Of a DNA stretch of 64,000 bases, positions 22,722 through 33,505 are shown one piece after another. Under the pieces are notes generated by a model. The model had not been told where the DNA came from. It did not search any database and saw only the letters and a list, made by a program, of their open reading frames with translations. Within the stretch, counting starts at the first letter, position 1; every line of letters begins with the position of its first letter. Source of the DNA: Arion vulgaris (taxonomy: Eukaryota > Mollusca > Gastropoda > Stylommatophora > Arionidae). The stretch lies in the NCBI GenBank assembly GCA_020796225.1, contig CM036753.1:5885001-5949000 (forward strand), in the 5' to 3' direction. Position numbers and translations under genes: made by a program.

Positions 22722-22960
22722 TCTTCTTCTTCGGACGCTCCATATCGACCACTTGTTAACCACTCTTTGTGATTTCTATGTGATCTGAGCCTAAGAGTGA
22801 TTTACGTTGTGCCAGTTATACGCCTACAAGTAGGCCAGAACATTCGACTTCCACGATGATTTTTCTTTACTAGGAGCTTCCTATGCCCCTACCTCAATCG
22901 CCTCTTACGACATGCCTTGTAGGTTGCAGTGTTACTATTCTTTGCTCCTCTTACAGAACA
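22722..22960 (-). mobile_element. SINE-F copy
   Basis: Reverse orientation with GACGCTCCATATCGACCAC, CGCCTACAAGTAGGCC and CGCCTCTTACGACATGCC. It runs directly into SINE-E. Confidence 0.8.
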
Positions 22961-22964
22961 CGGG

Positions 22965-23165
22965 CGAGTTATGTAATAAGGTTTTGGGTTCGAGCCAGAT
23001 CGAGTCACATGTGCAATTTTTTCATGAGATCCCTTGGACTTTTGATGGAGCTACGGAGATCGTGTTTTGTGCAATACTCTCGGCATGTCTATCGACAGAG
23101 GTGGAGCCATATGAGAAACCTGGTGTAATGAAGTCACGTCTTCGCCTTTAGATCCCCTTAATCGT
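22965..23165 (+). mobile_element. SINE-E copy, 5'-truncated
   Basis: Starts within the B-box region (TTTTGGGTTCGAGCC) and follows the 14.15 kb copy through ACAATACTCTCGGC, GGTGTAATGAAGTCA and CTTCGCCTTTA. Confidence 0.75.
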
Positions 23166-23169
23166 GTAT

Positions 23170-23545
23170 TTCCTTAACACGTATAATGTGGGCGTTTCTA
23201 ACACTTAGAAAAACATGGAGTTATATAGCCCCGCATTTCAACAGCAAATATCATGTGGGCGTTTCTGACACTTCAAGTAATGCAATATCTGAATGATTCT
23301 TTATTTTTTTTGTAACACCCACACATGGAGTTATGTAGCCACGAATTTCGACAGCAAATATCATGTGGGCGTGTCTGACACTTAAAGTAATGCAATATCC
23401 GAATGATTCGTTATTTTTTGTGTAACACCCACATACGGAGTTATGTAGCCACGAATTTCGACAGCACATTTCATGTGGGCGTTCCTGTCACTTATAGTAA
23501 CCAAATGTCTGAATGGTCCACTAACGTTGTTTAACACCCACCACA
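23170..23545. repeat. Tandem repeat, about 122-bp unit, 3 copies
   Basis: Units share ATCATGTGGGCGTTTCTGAC, TGCAATATCTGAATGATTC and GGAGTTATGTAGCCACGAAT. The first words also occur at 22.70 kb, so SINE-F/E interrupts a once continuous repeat. Confidence 0.85.
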
Positions 23546-23635
23546 TGCTAGTCACGTGTATTTGAAACCTGAGTGAAGAAATCAATACTAACTAACCAAA
23601 TAGACACTCAATGATAACATCTCTAAGCATTGCGG

Positions 23636-24085
23636 TCACTGTGACGTAGAGGTTAGTTGCTCGCATCTCGTGCCAAGATACCTGGTTCGCTTCTATCCTC
23701 GTAGAGCCATCTAGTTATTTCTCAGTGATCCCTCATCTCAGTGTAGGTGAGATCGAGTTCCTAGTCCTATCGGAGACGCACGATAAAACGTACGTTCCGT
23801 GTTCAATATGAGTACGTAAATGAACCCTTGGCAGTTCACAATCGAGAAGAGCAGGCTGGAAAGAAACTGTCTGGGCAACATTCATTAAAAATAAAATTCC
23901 TGCAAAAATAACTTAATCGTATTCAAAATTACATCGGAGTCCCTCGCGGGTGCTACGGAGTTTTTGTACTGCAGCTTAGATCTTCCTATGTAAGAAAGAT
24001 ATCGAAGCCCACATGGTTACTCCCCGAAGTGCAATGATGATGGTCATGTCAATCAATCTCTATTCATTGATTGTAAGATTAGTTA
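23636..24085 (+). mobile_element. SINE-D, near full length
   Basis: The tRNA-like head (GTGACGTAGAGGTTAG; B-box-like GGTTCGCTTCT) is followed by the D body (CTCAGTGTAGGTGAGATCGA; GAGAAGAGCAGGCTGG) and a short ATCA-type tail. About 440 bp. Confidence 0.85.
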
Positions 24086-24199
24086 GGAAATGACATGTGA
24101 AATGAATTTATTCGGTTTATTGTTTAAGCTCTCCAAACATATCAATCTCTGACAGTGAGAGATGCAATCACCACTTTGTCGGAATTCATTATCATAATA

Positions 24200-24795
24200 C
24201 TCATCATCATCATTGGCATCTTTGTCTCAGGAGAACAATAAGTGTTCGTCACGTAGTATGTTCTGTGTTGAATCACAACGTTTCTTGTGGCTGTAATGGT
24301 CTATTCTGGAGTGGCAATCCTTGCCACAGTTGCTGCAGGTAAAAACTGGAGACAAGAGCCGATACATAGGATGTTCTCTGCCCTCTGTGCTCTCTTTGCC
24401 TCAACATGTGATGTTGTTTTCTTCTTTCTTTTGAGCCGCCCTCACTGCCGCTCGCCATGCTTGCCTGTCTTTGGCCAGTCGCTCCAAGTGTTCTTTGTCT
24501 ATGCCGCAATGAAGTTAGATCACGCTTGCAGGTGTCAATGAAGCGCAATAATGGGCGCCCAAGCTGTCTAGCACCAGTTGCGAGTTGACCATATAGAATG
24601 TTCTTTGGGATTCTATCATCGCTCATACGGCACACGTGTCTCAGCCATCTGAGACGTCGCTGACTCAGTAAGGTTTGCATGCTTGGAATGCCAGGACTTC
24701 TATATTGGAGATGTGGTCTTGCCATAGGATGTTGTAAATTCGCTTGAGACAGCGTATGTGGAAGGTGTTGAGACGATGTTCTTGTCTAGTATATG
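24200..24795 (-). pseudogene. LINE-C reverse transcriptase C-terminal region
   Basis: The minus strand reads an EHRLNTFHIRCLKRI-like segment, then LLSQRRLRWLRHVCRMSDDR, IPKNILYGQLATGARQLGRP and a region ending, after a frameshift, in a cysteine knuckle (TCSNCGKDCHSRIDHYSHKK, then RC). The knuckle is a C2HC zinc-binding motif found at the end of many non-LTR RT proteins and probably binds nucleic acid. ATG triplets follow (24201-24212). About 180 codons survive. The RT core is missing and the closing frame is shifted, so it is dead. Confidence 0.85.
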
Positions 24796-24867
24796 TGATC
24801 CATGTTATCATAATCATAATACTAATACTATAAGAATTCTTGAAGACCTATCTAGTCCAGCGTTTCC

Positions 24868-25752
24868 CAAACTGGGACCCACGCACCCTGGGATCCGCGC
24901 ACCCCTGGGACCCGTGCACCCCTGGGACCCGTGCACCCCTGGGACCTGCGCACCACCTGGGACCCTGCGCACCACCTGGGACCCGCGCACCACCTGGGAC
25001 CCGCACCCCTGGGACCCGCGCACCCCTGGGACCCGTGCACCCCTGGGACCGCGCACCACCTGGGACCCGCACCACCTGGGACCCGCGCACCCTGGGACCC
25101 GCGCACCCCTGGGACCCGTGCACCCTGGGACCCGCGCACCCCTGGGACCCGCGCACCCCTGGGACCCGTGCACCACCTGGGACCCGCGCACCCCTGGGAC
25201 CCGCGCACCCCTGGGACCCGCGCACCACCTGGGACCCGCACCCCTGGGACCCGCGCAATCCCTGGGACCCGCGCACCACCTGGGACCCGCGCACCCCTGG
25301 GACCCGCGCACCACCTGGGACCGCGCACCCCTGGGACCCGCGCACCCCTGGGACCCGTGCACCACCTGGGACCCGCGCACCCCTGGGACCCGCGCACCCC
25401 TGGGACCCGGCACCACCTGGGACCGCGCACCCTGGGACCCGCGCAATCCCTGGGACCCGCGCACCACCTGGGACCCGCACCCCTGGGACCCGCGCACCAC
25501 CTGGGACCCGCGCACCACCTGGGACCCGCGCACCCCCTGGGACCCGCGCAACACCTGGGACCCGCGCACCACCTGGGACCCGCGCACCCTGGGACCCGCG
25601 CACCCTGGGACCCGCGCACCCCTGGGACCCGCGCACCCTGGGACCCGCGCACCACCTGGGACCCGCGCACTCTGGGACCCGCGCACCACCTGGGACCCGC
25701 GCACCCCCTGGGACCCGCGCACCACCTGGGACCCGCGCACCCCCTGGGGTCC
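24868..25752. repeat. GC-rich minisatellite, 17-18 bp unit, about 50 copies
   Basis: Units alternate between TGGGACCCGCGCACCCC and TGGGACCCGCGCACCACC. This is the most GC-rich stretch of the window. It begins inside the left end of hAT-3, whose ACTGGGACCCACGCACCC looks like the seed. Stop-free in most frames, giving spurious collagen-like proteins. Confidence 0.95.
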
Positions 25753-26013
25753 TCGAGGTACTAACAGGCGGTCCTCAAGCGCTTGAAGAAATATTATGAT
25801 CTTTGACGTTTCAAACAGAAAAATACATTTTTTAAAACATGTATAAAAACAGTGGTAAGTTAGTTCCGCTTTCGAAATCAAAAGGATTCGGAGGAGACCT
25901 GAGTCTAAATGTCTGACACAACAAAATGAAAGATCATTTTGTTTATTAATTTGTTCGTTCTTCCGACCATTTTGATCATTCTTATTGTGATATATAAACA
26001 ATCTTTGCCAAGA

Positions 26014-26650
26014 CGGTTAGAACGTTGCGCCCCTACTAGTGTAGGACGAGCGCATCTGAAACCGACGTTCTCGGTCTAAGGAAATGTTCGAGTCTGTCAT
26101 ACCGACAGCCAAACACTTTCCTTCACGTGTACATTTCTCTTTAATGATCCGCTTAACTTCGTATATTAGGACTTGGATCTACGCCAAAGAGCATTTATTA
26201 CTTTGCAAATCTTCTGACTGGGTTAGGTCGTTCCGGTTTAGGAACATTCGCAACCCTTCTAGGACAAGTCATTGGAACGGTCACTTATCGGCTGCTTCGT
26301 GTGTGCATTGCTCTTTAACGATAATCTTACGGTGTATATTTTTGCTTAATGATCTTCGCCTAAGAGTATGTCTACAGTATGCGCCTTTTCTAACTATATT
26401 AGGTCATTCCTGATTAGGAACGTTCTCCGCCATTAAGGACACATGGGCTTGTCCCGCACTCGATCCATTTTCGGCTGTTTAATTATCCTATTGTATGATC
26501 TGAGCCAGGGACTGCAACCTACTAGTGTAGGACACCGTAAAAATTGTCGGCCTTTGGCAATGTTTTGTTTTGTTCGATCTAGTCAAACCTTTATATTGTC
26601 AGCCTTACTTTTCTGGAGTAGGAATATTCTTAGCCGTTTCTAGACGCGTG
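26014..26650. repeat. Diverged tandem duplication
   Basis: TCGTTCCGGTTTAGGAACATTC (in part, 26230s) corresponds to TCATTCCTGATTAGGAACGTTC (in part, 26403s). CCTACTAGTGTAGGAC occurs near 26032 and again near 26518. The segments align over roughly 170 and 100 bp with many differences. No coding signal. Confidence 0.5.
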
Positions 26651-27850
26651 TCGGCACTCGGAAATTTGTAATTTCTATTTCGCATTTTCCCTGGCCCCGG
26701 GAAACACTGGACTGGGGCTGCACACAAATAATCGAGAGGGTCGTTTCATTCGACGCTGGCAACGCAACATCACCCACCCCAATTCTTCCGGGAATTGCAC
26801 TATTTTCCGGGCACTAAAACGCAACCTTACATTTTGTACTTGTGCAACAGTACCGTGCCCGGTTGTTCCAGGAAGGGCAGTTTCTTTTGACACAAATACA
26901 CGACTTTAAGTTTTGGGCTCGGCCAACCTTTCCCAATAAAGGTATCTGCACTTTGCCACCTATATGGAGTTTACTGCAATCTTGTCTTCTGTCGTCCCGA
27001 CACATTACAGCGTTCTCAAAGAGACTTGTCGATAGCTAGCAATTGTGGTGCGACCATTGCCTCGTTGCATCGTTCTCGTGGATTCTTGCCTTTCATCTGG
27101 CAATTGTCGGCCAGGGGAAGCATGCATTTATTTATGATCTTGGACGTTTATAACGTGACTGTTCTTGCACTGCTACCTATACATGTAGCTCCCCATCGAT
27201 CCCTACCCACTTAGCCAGACATGATCCTCTGTCTGTTTATACTGTCATCACGTGAAGGCAGGGTAGGGTCTTGATCAGTGCAACCTCACTGACCATGGTG
27301 TGGCGTTATCCCTTTAGGCGCCTGCGGTCCCAAATATTATTTGAAATTTCCAGCAGTCTGTGAAAATTGAGCCAGCTTGATTGTTGCTGTGGTGTAATAA
27401 TAACTCCATTGCTAGAAGATTTAAATTGAAGTAAGTGAGTAATTCGCTGAGACGATCTTGGGAAATATAAGATAAATAACGATAAGATGGAGTGCATTAG
27501 ATTTTGCTACAATACATCTTGGCTGAGTTTCAGGATGGATCGCTGGTGGAAATTGAAACACAAATGTACTGATGATACTAATGATGGCGCGTCTTGTTCA
27601 AGGCAAAGGAAACCTCTTCCTGTTTATTAAAATGTTAAATTGCAGACATTGTTTACTTTTGTAACACGCAGATAAATAATTCCTGTCCATTTTCATATAT
27701 AGAAACCTGTAAGGATCCACGACAGCAAAAAGTATTTAAAATGGGTCCGTGATAAAGCAAAGTTTGGAAACCGTTGGAATCTGGACTACAAACCTACAAC
27801 ATTCCTTAACAAACATTCATCATTTGTTTCTGTTTTGTTTTTACTATTCT
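26650..27850. other. No recognisable gene
   Basis: Unique sequence, mostly inside candidate hAT-3. No domain or known repeat seen. Confidence 0.35.
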
Positions 27851-27854
27851 AAAT

Positions 27855-28315
27855 ATCACCATGTTCTGCCAATCATAAATATTACTATGTTCTGCCAATC
27901 ATAAATATTACTATGTTCTGCCAATCATAAATATCACTATGTTCTGCCAATCATAAATATCACCATGTTCTGCCAATCACCCAAATATCACTATGTTCTG
28001 CCAATCATAAATATCACTATGTTCTGCCAATCAAAAATATCACCATGTTCTGCGAATCACCCAAATATCACCATGTTCTGCCAATCATAAATATCACTAT
28101 GTTCTGCCAATCATTAATATCACCATGTTCTGCCAATCACCCAAATATCACTATGTTCTGCCAATCAAAAATATCACCATGTTCTGCGAATCACCCAAAT
28201 ATCACCATGTTCTGCCAATCATAAATATCACTATGTTCTGCCAATCATTAATATCACCATGTTCTGCCAATCATAAATATCACCATGTTCTGCCAATCAC
28301 CCAAATATCCATTTT
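27855..28315. repeat. Minisatellite, 26-bp unit, about 17 copies
   Basis: Unit CATGTTCTGCCAATC plus ATAAATATCAC. A CACCC variant adds two bases and recurs in a quasi-regular order. Confidence 0.95.
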
Positions 28316-28427
28316 CAGATCTCTTCTGTGTACTTTTTTTTGTTTTATCCATTCCTCGTTTCGTGTGGGTTCCATAATAATCCATGTCTTGCTGAACAAT
28401 GTACATGTCTTTTTGATCTGTATGAGG

Positions 28428-28650
28428 AGCGTCTAGTGGGTTTGATTTGATCGCAGGCTCTCATATGGAAGACCTGGTTCAATCCCCGGTGAGGTCATTT
28501 AGTATTTTTCTGTCGGGGTATAAAGAAAAATTATAATCTGAACTGTTTCACGGTGATTGCACTAGACATGCTAGCATTAAATTCCTGAGGCTCATGTCCC
28601 CGCTGTCCTACACCACCCTAAAGAGCGGTAACAAAGGCAGTAAAGACAGT
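28428..28650 (+). mobile_element. SINE-T copy
   Basis: The tRNA-like head has A-box-like TCTAGTGGGTTTGA and B-box GGTTCAATCCC (28430-28490). The body (CTGAACTGTTTC; CATTAAATTCCTGAGGCTCA) is shared with 54.87-55.08 kb. It ends before a T-rich run. Confidence 0.7.
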
Positions 28651-28713
28651 TATATGTATTTTTTTTTCTTAACGTGTGTGATATATCTAACATCATAATG
28701 TGTTTACTAAGCG

Positions 28714-28870
28714 CAGTGGCGGCTCGTCATTAAGGGCCAGTGGGGCCCACCAAAAATAATGTATAACGTGTATTTATTCATTTATACATTAAAATATAGC
28801 AACCAAAACCATGATTTTTCTGGAAAAAATGTCTGGCCCCACCAACAAAAATGATCACTAGCCGCCACTG
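28714..28870. mobile_element. hAT-1 MITE, copy 2 (157 bp)
   Basis: Ends CAGTGGCGGCT and AGCCGCCACTG are perfect 11-bp inverted repeats. Flanks ACTAAGCG and ATTAATCG agree at six of eight bases. Collinear with 13.19 kb. Confidence 0.88.
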
Positions 28871-29139
28871 ATTAATCGTCTGCTACAATGGTGCGTGCTT
28901 TTTTCTTAACATTCTATATTATTATCTTTAACCAGATCTATATGGTAATCGATGTTGTAGTTGTTAATGTTACTGAAATGCACATTTTATACACGAAGGT
29001 TGACTCTGCATTTGAGTTGAACATATTCAACTTTCTATTGGACTTTGTTTTGGTTTCCTTCTGTTTAGTATAACAACTACAGTTCGTCTTTACTTTGTGC
29101 TGCATATTTTTGTTTATTCGAATCTGTTTTACTATTCAA

Positions 29140-30095
29140 ATTTATGTTACTACTAAGTTGCATATATATGTTGTAACTACTAAGTTGCATATATATGTTG
29201 TAACTACTAAGTTGCATATATATATTGTAACTACTAAGTTGCATATATATGTTGTAACTACTAAGTTGCATATATATGTTGTTACTACTAAGTTGCATAT
29301 ATATGTTGTAACTACTAAGTTGCATATATATGTTGTAACTACTAAGTTGCATATACATATATTGTAACTACTAAGCTGCATATATATGTTGTTACTACTA
29401 AGTTGCATATATATGTTGTTACTACTAAGTTGCATATATATGTTGTTACTACTAAGTTGCATATATATGTTGTAACTACTAAGTTACATATATATGTTGT
29501 TACTACTAAGTTGCATATATATGTTGTAACTACTAAGTTGCATATATATGTTGTAACTACTAAGTTGCATATATATGTTGTTACTACTAAGTTGCATATA
29601 TATGTTGTAACTACTAAGTTGCATATATATGTTGTAACTACTAAGTTGCATATATATGTTGTTACTACTAAGTTGCATATATATGTTGTAACTACTAAGT
29701 TGCATATATATGTTGTAACTACTAAGTTGCATATATATGTTGTTACTACTAAGTTGCATATATATGTTGTAACTACTAAGTTGCATATATATGTTGTAAC
29801 TACTAAGTTGCATATATATGTTGTTACTACTAAGTTGCATATATATGTTGTAACTACTAAGTTGCATATATATGTTGTTACTACTAAGTTGTATATATAT
29901 GTTGTAACTACTAAGTTGCATATATATGTTGTTACTACTAAGTTGCATATATATGTTGTAACTACTAAGTTGCATATATATGTTGTAACTACTAAGTTGC
30001 ATATATATGTTGTACTACTAGTTGCATATAATGTTGTAACTACTAAGTTGCATATATATGTTGTAACTATTAAGTTGCATATATATGCTGTAACA
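29140..30095. repeat. Minisatellite, 27-bp unit, about 35 copies
   Basis: Unit CTACTAAGTTGCATATATATG plus TTGTAA or TTGTTA in part. A recurring order of TTGTAA/TTGTTA variants suggests an 81-bp (three-unit) higher-order repeat between 29.5 and 29.9 kb. Because 27 is a multiple of three, it produces spurious nine-residue repeat proteins. Confidence 0.95.
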
Positions 30096-30204
30096 TATAG
30101 TGATGAATAGGACTACAAATGGTTGGGATTTCTGTTGAAATTAATGCCAGTGCAAGTATTGGATTTAGTAACAGTACACTACCATTTAGTGCCTACATGA
30201 GTAT

Positions 30205-31050
30205 AAGATTGGTTTGGAGAACACGAGGATGGCCAAGAGACAAAAAGATTGGTTTGGAGAACACGAGGATGGCCAAGAGACAAAAGGATCGGTTTGGAGA
30301 ACACGAGGATGGCCAAGAGACAAAAAGATTGGTTTGGAGAACACGAGGATGGCCAAGAGACAAAAAGATTGGTTTGGAGAACACGAGGATGGCCAAGAGA
30401 CAAAAAGATTGGTTTGGAGAACACGAGGATGGCCAAGAGACAAAAAGATTGGTTTGGAGAACACGAGGATGGCCAAGAGACAAAAAGATTGGTTTGGAGA
30501 ACACGAGGATGGCCAAGAGACAAAAGGATCGGTTTGGAGAACACGAGGATGGCCAAGAGACAAAAAGATTGGTTTGGAGAACACGAGGATGGCCAAGAGA
30601 CAAAAAGATTGGTTTGGAGAACACGAGGATGGCCAAGAGACAAAAAGATTGGTTTGGAGAACACGAGGATGGCCAAGAGACAAAAAGATTGGTTTGGAGA
30701 ACACGAGGATGGCCAAGAGACAAAAGGATTGGTTTGGAGAACACGAGGATGGCCAAGAGACAAAAAGATTGGTTTGGAGAACACGAGGATGGCCAAGAGA
30801 CAAAAAGATTGGTTTGGAGAACACGAGGATGGCCAAGAGACAAAAAGATTGGTTTGGAGAACACGAGGATGGCCAAGAGACAAAAAGATTGGTTTGGAGA
30901 ACACGAGGATGGCCAAGAGACAAAAAGATTGGTTTGGAGAACACGAGGATGGCCAAGAGACAAAAAGATTGGTTTGGAGAACACAAGGATGGCCAAGAGA
31001 CAAAAGGATTGGTTTGGAGAACACGAGGATGGCCAAGAGACAAAAGGATT
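30205..31050. repeat. Minisatellite, 40-bp unit, about 21 copies
   Basis: Highly homogeneous units (GATTGGTTTGGAGAACACGA; GGATGGCCAAGAGACAAAAA) differing only at AGATT/GGATC/GGATT and one CAAGG. All six reading frames stay open across the array. Low divergence indicates recent expansion or homogenisation. Confidence 0.97.
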
Positions 31051-31159
31051 GACAGTATCAAAGAAAGAAATAATACGACGCATGGGATTCCGACAACTTT
31101 TTTTTCTTTTCGTTCACAAGCTATAAATCCGGTGTAACAATAACGTCTAATTTGGAACA

Positions 31160-31450
31160 TTTGACTTATTTTTGCGGGTAGGCTTGCATTTCATATTACC
31201 AGTGTTTCTCGCCATTCAGGCGAGTATTGCGCCGACTTCAGAGGTACTTGAAATTTAGATGCCAATGTAGTTAGATCAGGGTTTCCTGTAGCTCAACCAC
31301 GTACCTTATATACACCAAAAACCTTTAACCAGAACTGGCAGTGAACCACATAATATCAACGGCGGCCCGTAGTCACTAACGTAGCGCATTAACAACTTTG
31401 CTATCCGTGACCCGTCAATAACCTCTGAAATTGACTTAGTCCAAGGACAG
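31160..31450. mobile_element. Family L fragment and tRNA-like segment
   Basis: ACCAGTGTTTCTCGCCATTC and CCGACTTCAGAGGTACTTG match family L near 49.46 kb. A minus-strand tRNA-like patch (TAGCAAAGTTGTTAATGCGC; GGTTCACTGCC) follows at 31.34-31.42 kb. Confidence 0.5.
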
Positions 31451-32455
31451 GAAAATGTGTGACCCGTGACATTTCTCCACATATAGCTAGACACAACAAA
31501 ATATAAAGCAAGCGTATGGGGATGATTATGCGTGATGTAACCACTACTTAATAACAGTGAACAGTTTCATAATCTGTTGACATTTCTATACACAGACTAT
31601 GTCTGACATTTCTGTACACAGACTATGTCTGACATTTCCTTGTGTCTGTACTTTATTGAAAATGTCAAAATTCTTGATATCAATAAGTTGTAGAATATAA
31701 ATAAACAATCTACCAACATGCTGCATTTAAGGAAAAGAAATAAAGTACATGAAATCGACTTTTCGTTCAAAATAACTTCATCAAGTACATAATACAAAAT
31801 TGTGATCTCCCCTTCATGCCATTGTTCTCACATAAAACATTCAAATTTAATTCATATTGATGTTTTCTGCAACTTTCTCACAACAGATGTTAACATTCTT
31901 TCATTTCCTTTTCAAACTTATTTCTCTTGGTTTTCTTTTTTCCATTCCGTTTCCTCCTTGCGTCTGCTGTGCATCAAAATAACATCATTTGACAAAGTGT
32001 CCACTGGAGTTCTACACAGATGTCCCAACTCATCTTCATATTATTCCAATGATCGTGTTTACCACACAAAATATTGTGGTATATTTTACATCGTCATTCA
32101 CCATTTTGTTTCATGAGACAATAAGTTTTACCTTATGTAGTTTGTTCTGTGTTAAATCTCATCTTCTGTTGTTACTGTAATAGTTTTTTCTGGAAATACA
32201 TTATATAAATATATATAATATATAACAACTAAAAATACCTACCACAGTGGATAAAACCATCCAAAAGAGGAAAAATTAAACGCAAAAAACACTTTCTCTT
32301 TTCATGAATAAATGCTATATAATTTCCTGTATCTTTTTCAGATCTTAGGGTATGAAATGCCTGTCACTTCATATTCTAGTTTCTATTGTAGGAGAGGTAA
32401 TCTTCATCGTGTGTGAACGTCAGTGTGGTTTAACCATCCTCTTGTATCGAGGATA
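31450..32455. other. No recognisable feature
   Basis: AT-rich unique sequence. One 26-bp direct duplication (TGACATTTCTGTACACAGAC type) lies at 31.58-31.64 kb. Confidence 0.35.
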
Positions 32456-32459
32456 GGCC

Positions 32460-32570
32460 AACCTTACTTTCTTTCTTCTTGTCTCACACTTACCGGTTGT
32501 TGCCCAGTGTCGTGTTTTCGTTTTGTCTTGCGCTGTTCTGGTGGCTTGTGGATTGTTACATTACAAGCAA
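32460..32570 (-). pseudogene. LINE-A1 3' end scrap
   Basis: Contains CCGGTTGTTGCCCAGTGTCG and TCTTGCGCTGTTCTGGTGGC, the A1 terminal words on the opposite strand. Too short to encode anything. Confidence 0.65.
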
Positions 32571-33050
32571 ATCCGTTCCACCAACTCTTATCTTCCGTCA
32601 GTTATATTGGGAATAAGTTAAACCCTTTGTCAGTGAGTATATATACGTTTTCCCCATTCACTTCTAAAGACACATTAACACGTCTGTTATCCTCATCTGT
32701 GGGCTAAAGATGTGTTTACAGTTTATCATTGCTACTGTCACTGCTATGGCATACATTACGTTTGTGACCTAGAAACAAGGACCGTTCCACTTTTAGCTCA
32801 CTTCAGAAAGTATGTAGCAGCAAAGGTTAAGACCGTATTTTTCTTTGACTTCAACGACACGATCAGTTATGTTGTCAGATTCACGCCGTCATTTTTCAAT
32901 ATTTTTCTGGTACCCAATTGAGACTGTGTCGACCTGAGAGCCTTAAAGTCAGACACAAATCAACTGTGGTAATTCGTTCTAGCAGCACTCACATGCTGAG
33001 CAAGTTCATTAGACCCAACGCTGTAACAGCTTTCATCAACCAATTAAATA
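32570..33050. other. No recognisable feature
   Basis: Unique sequence between LINE-A1 scrap and SINE-D. Confidence 0.35.
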
Positions 33051-33056
33051 AGAATC

Positions 33057-33505
33057 TTGATTGATTGATTGATTGATAGGACCATCATCATTGCACTTCG
33101 GTGAATAACCATGTGTGCCCAGATCTCTTTCTTGCACAGGAAGATCTCAGCGGCAGAGCATGTGCACCGTAGCACAGGCGAAGATCCCGATATAATTTAG
33201 AAAATGGTAAAATTATTTTGTAGGAATTTTATTATTTTGTAAAAATCTATCTAATGATTTTTTCCCGAGCAGCGGTTTTCCAGCCTGCTCTTCTCGATTT
33301 TGAACTGCCAAGAGTTCTTTCACGTACTCAAATTGAACACGAGACCTTTGTTTTATCATCCGTCTCCGATATAACTAGGAACTCGATCTCACCTACATTG
33401 AGATCAGGGGTCTCTGGAAAATACCCCGATGGTACGAACTGAGTATCTTTAGAACAAGAGGATGGCACCTAACCTCTACGCCACAGAGACAACCCCCAAT
33501 GCCCC
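33057..33505 (-). mobile_element. SINE-D, near full length
   Basis: From tail (GATTGATTGATTGATAGG) to head (CACCTAACCTCTACGCCACAGAGAC on the plus strand, in two parts). Body words match the 16.35, 23.64 and 41.79 kb copies. Confidence 0.85.

Larger units (their letters stand above)
24858..27776. mobile_element. hAT-3, candidate non-autonomous element (2.9 kb)
   Basis: The left end CAGCGTTTCCCAAACTGGG and right end GTTTGGAAACCGTTG are imperfect inverse complements of the hAT type. Flanks ATCTAGTC (left) and ATCTGGAC (right, offset by two bases) agree at six of eight positions. No transposase ORF is seen inside. The boundary call is tentative because both the ends and the duplication are imperfect. 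Confidence 0.4.

Noticed and set aside
24281..24541. Plus-strand open frame over LINE-C
   Set aside because: It lies antisense to a well-supported RT C-terminus and is a shadow.
24758..25786. Proline-rich or collagen-like proteins of 260-395 residues
   Set aside because: All overlap the 17-18 bp minisatellite, exist in several frames on both strands, and have no non-repeat domain.
29403..30110. 235-residue protein of nine-residue repeats
   Set aside because: Translation of a 27-bp AT-rich minisatellite, open on both strands.
30119..31160. Long repeat proteins of 267-335 residues
   Set aside because: Six mutually overlapping frames over a 40-bp array. No start context, domain or splice evidence favours any.
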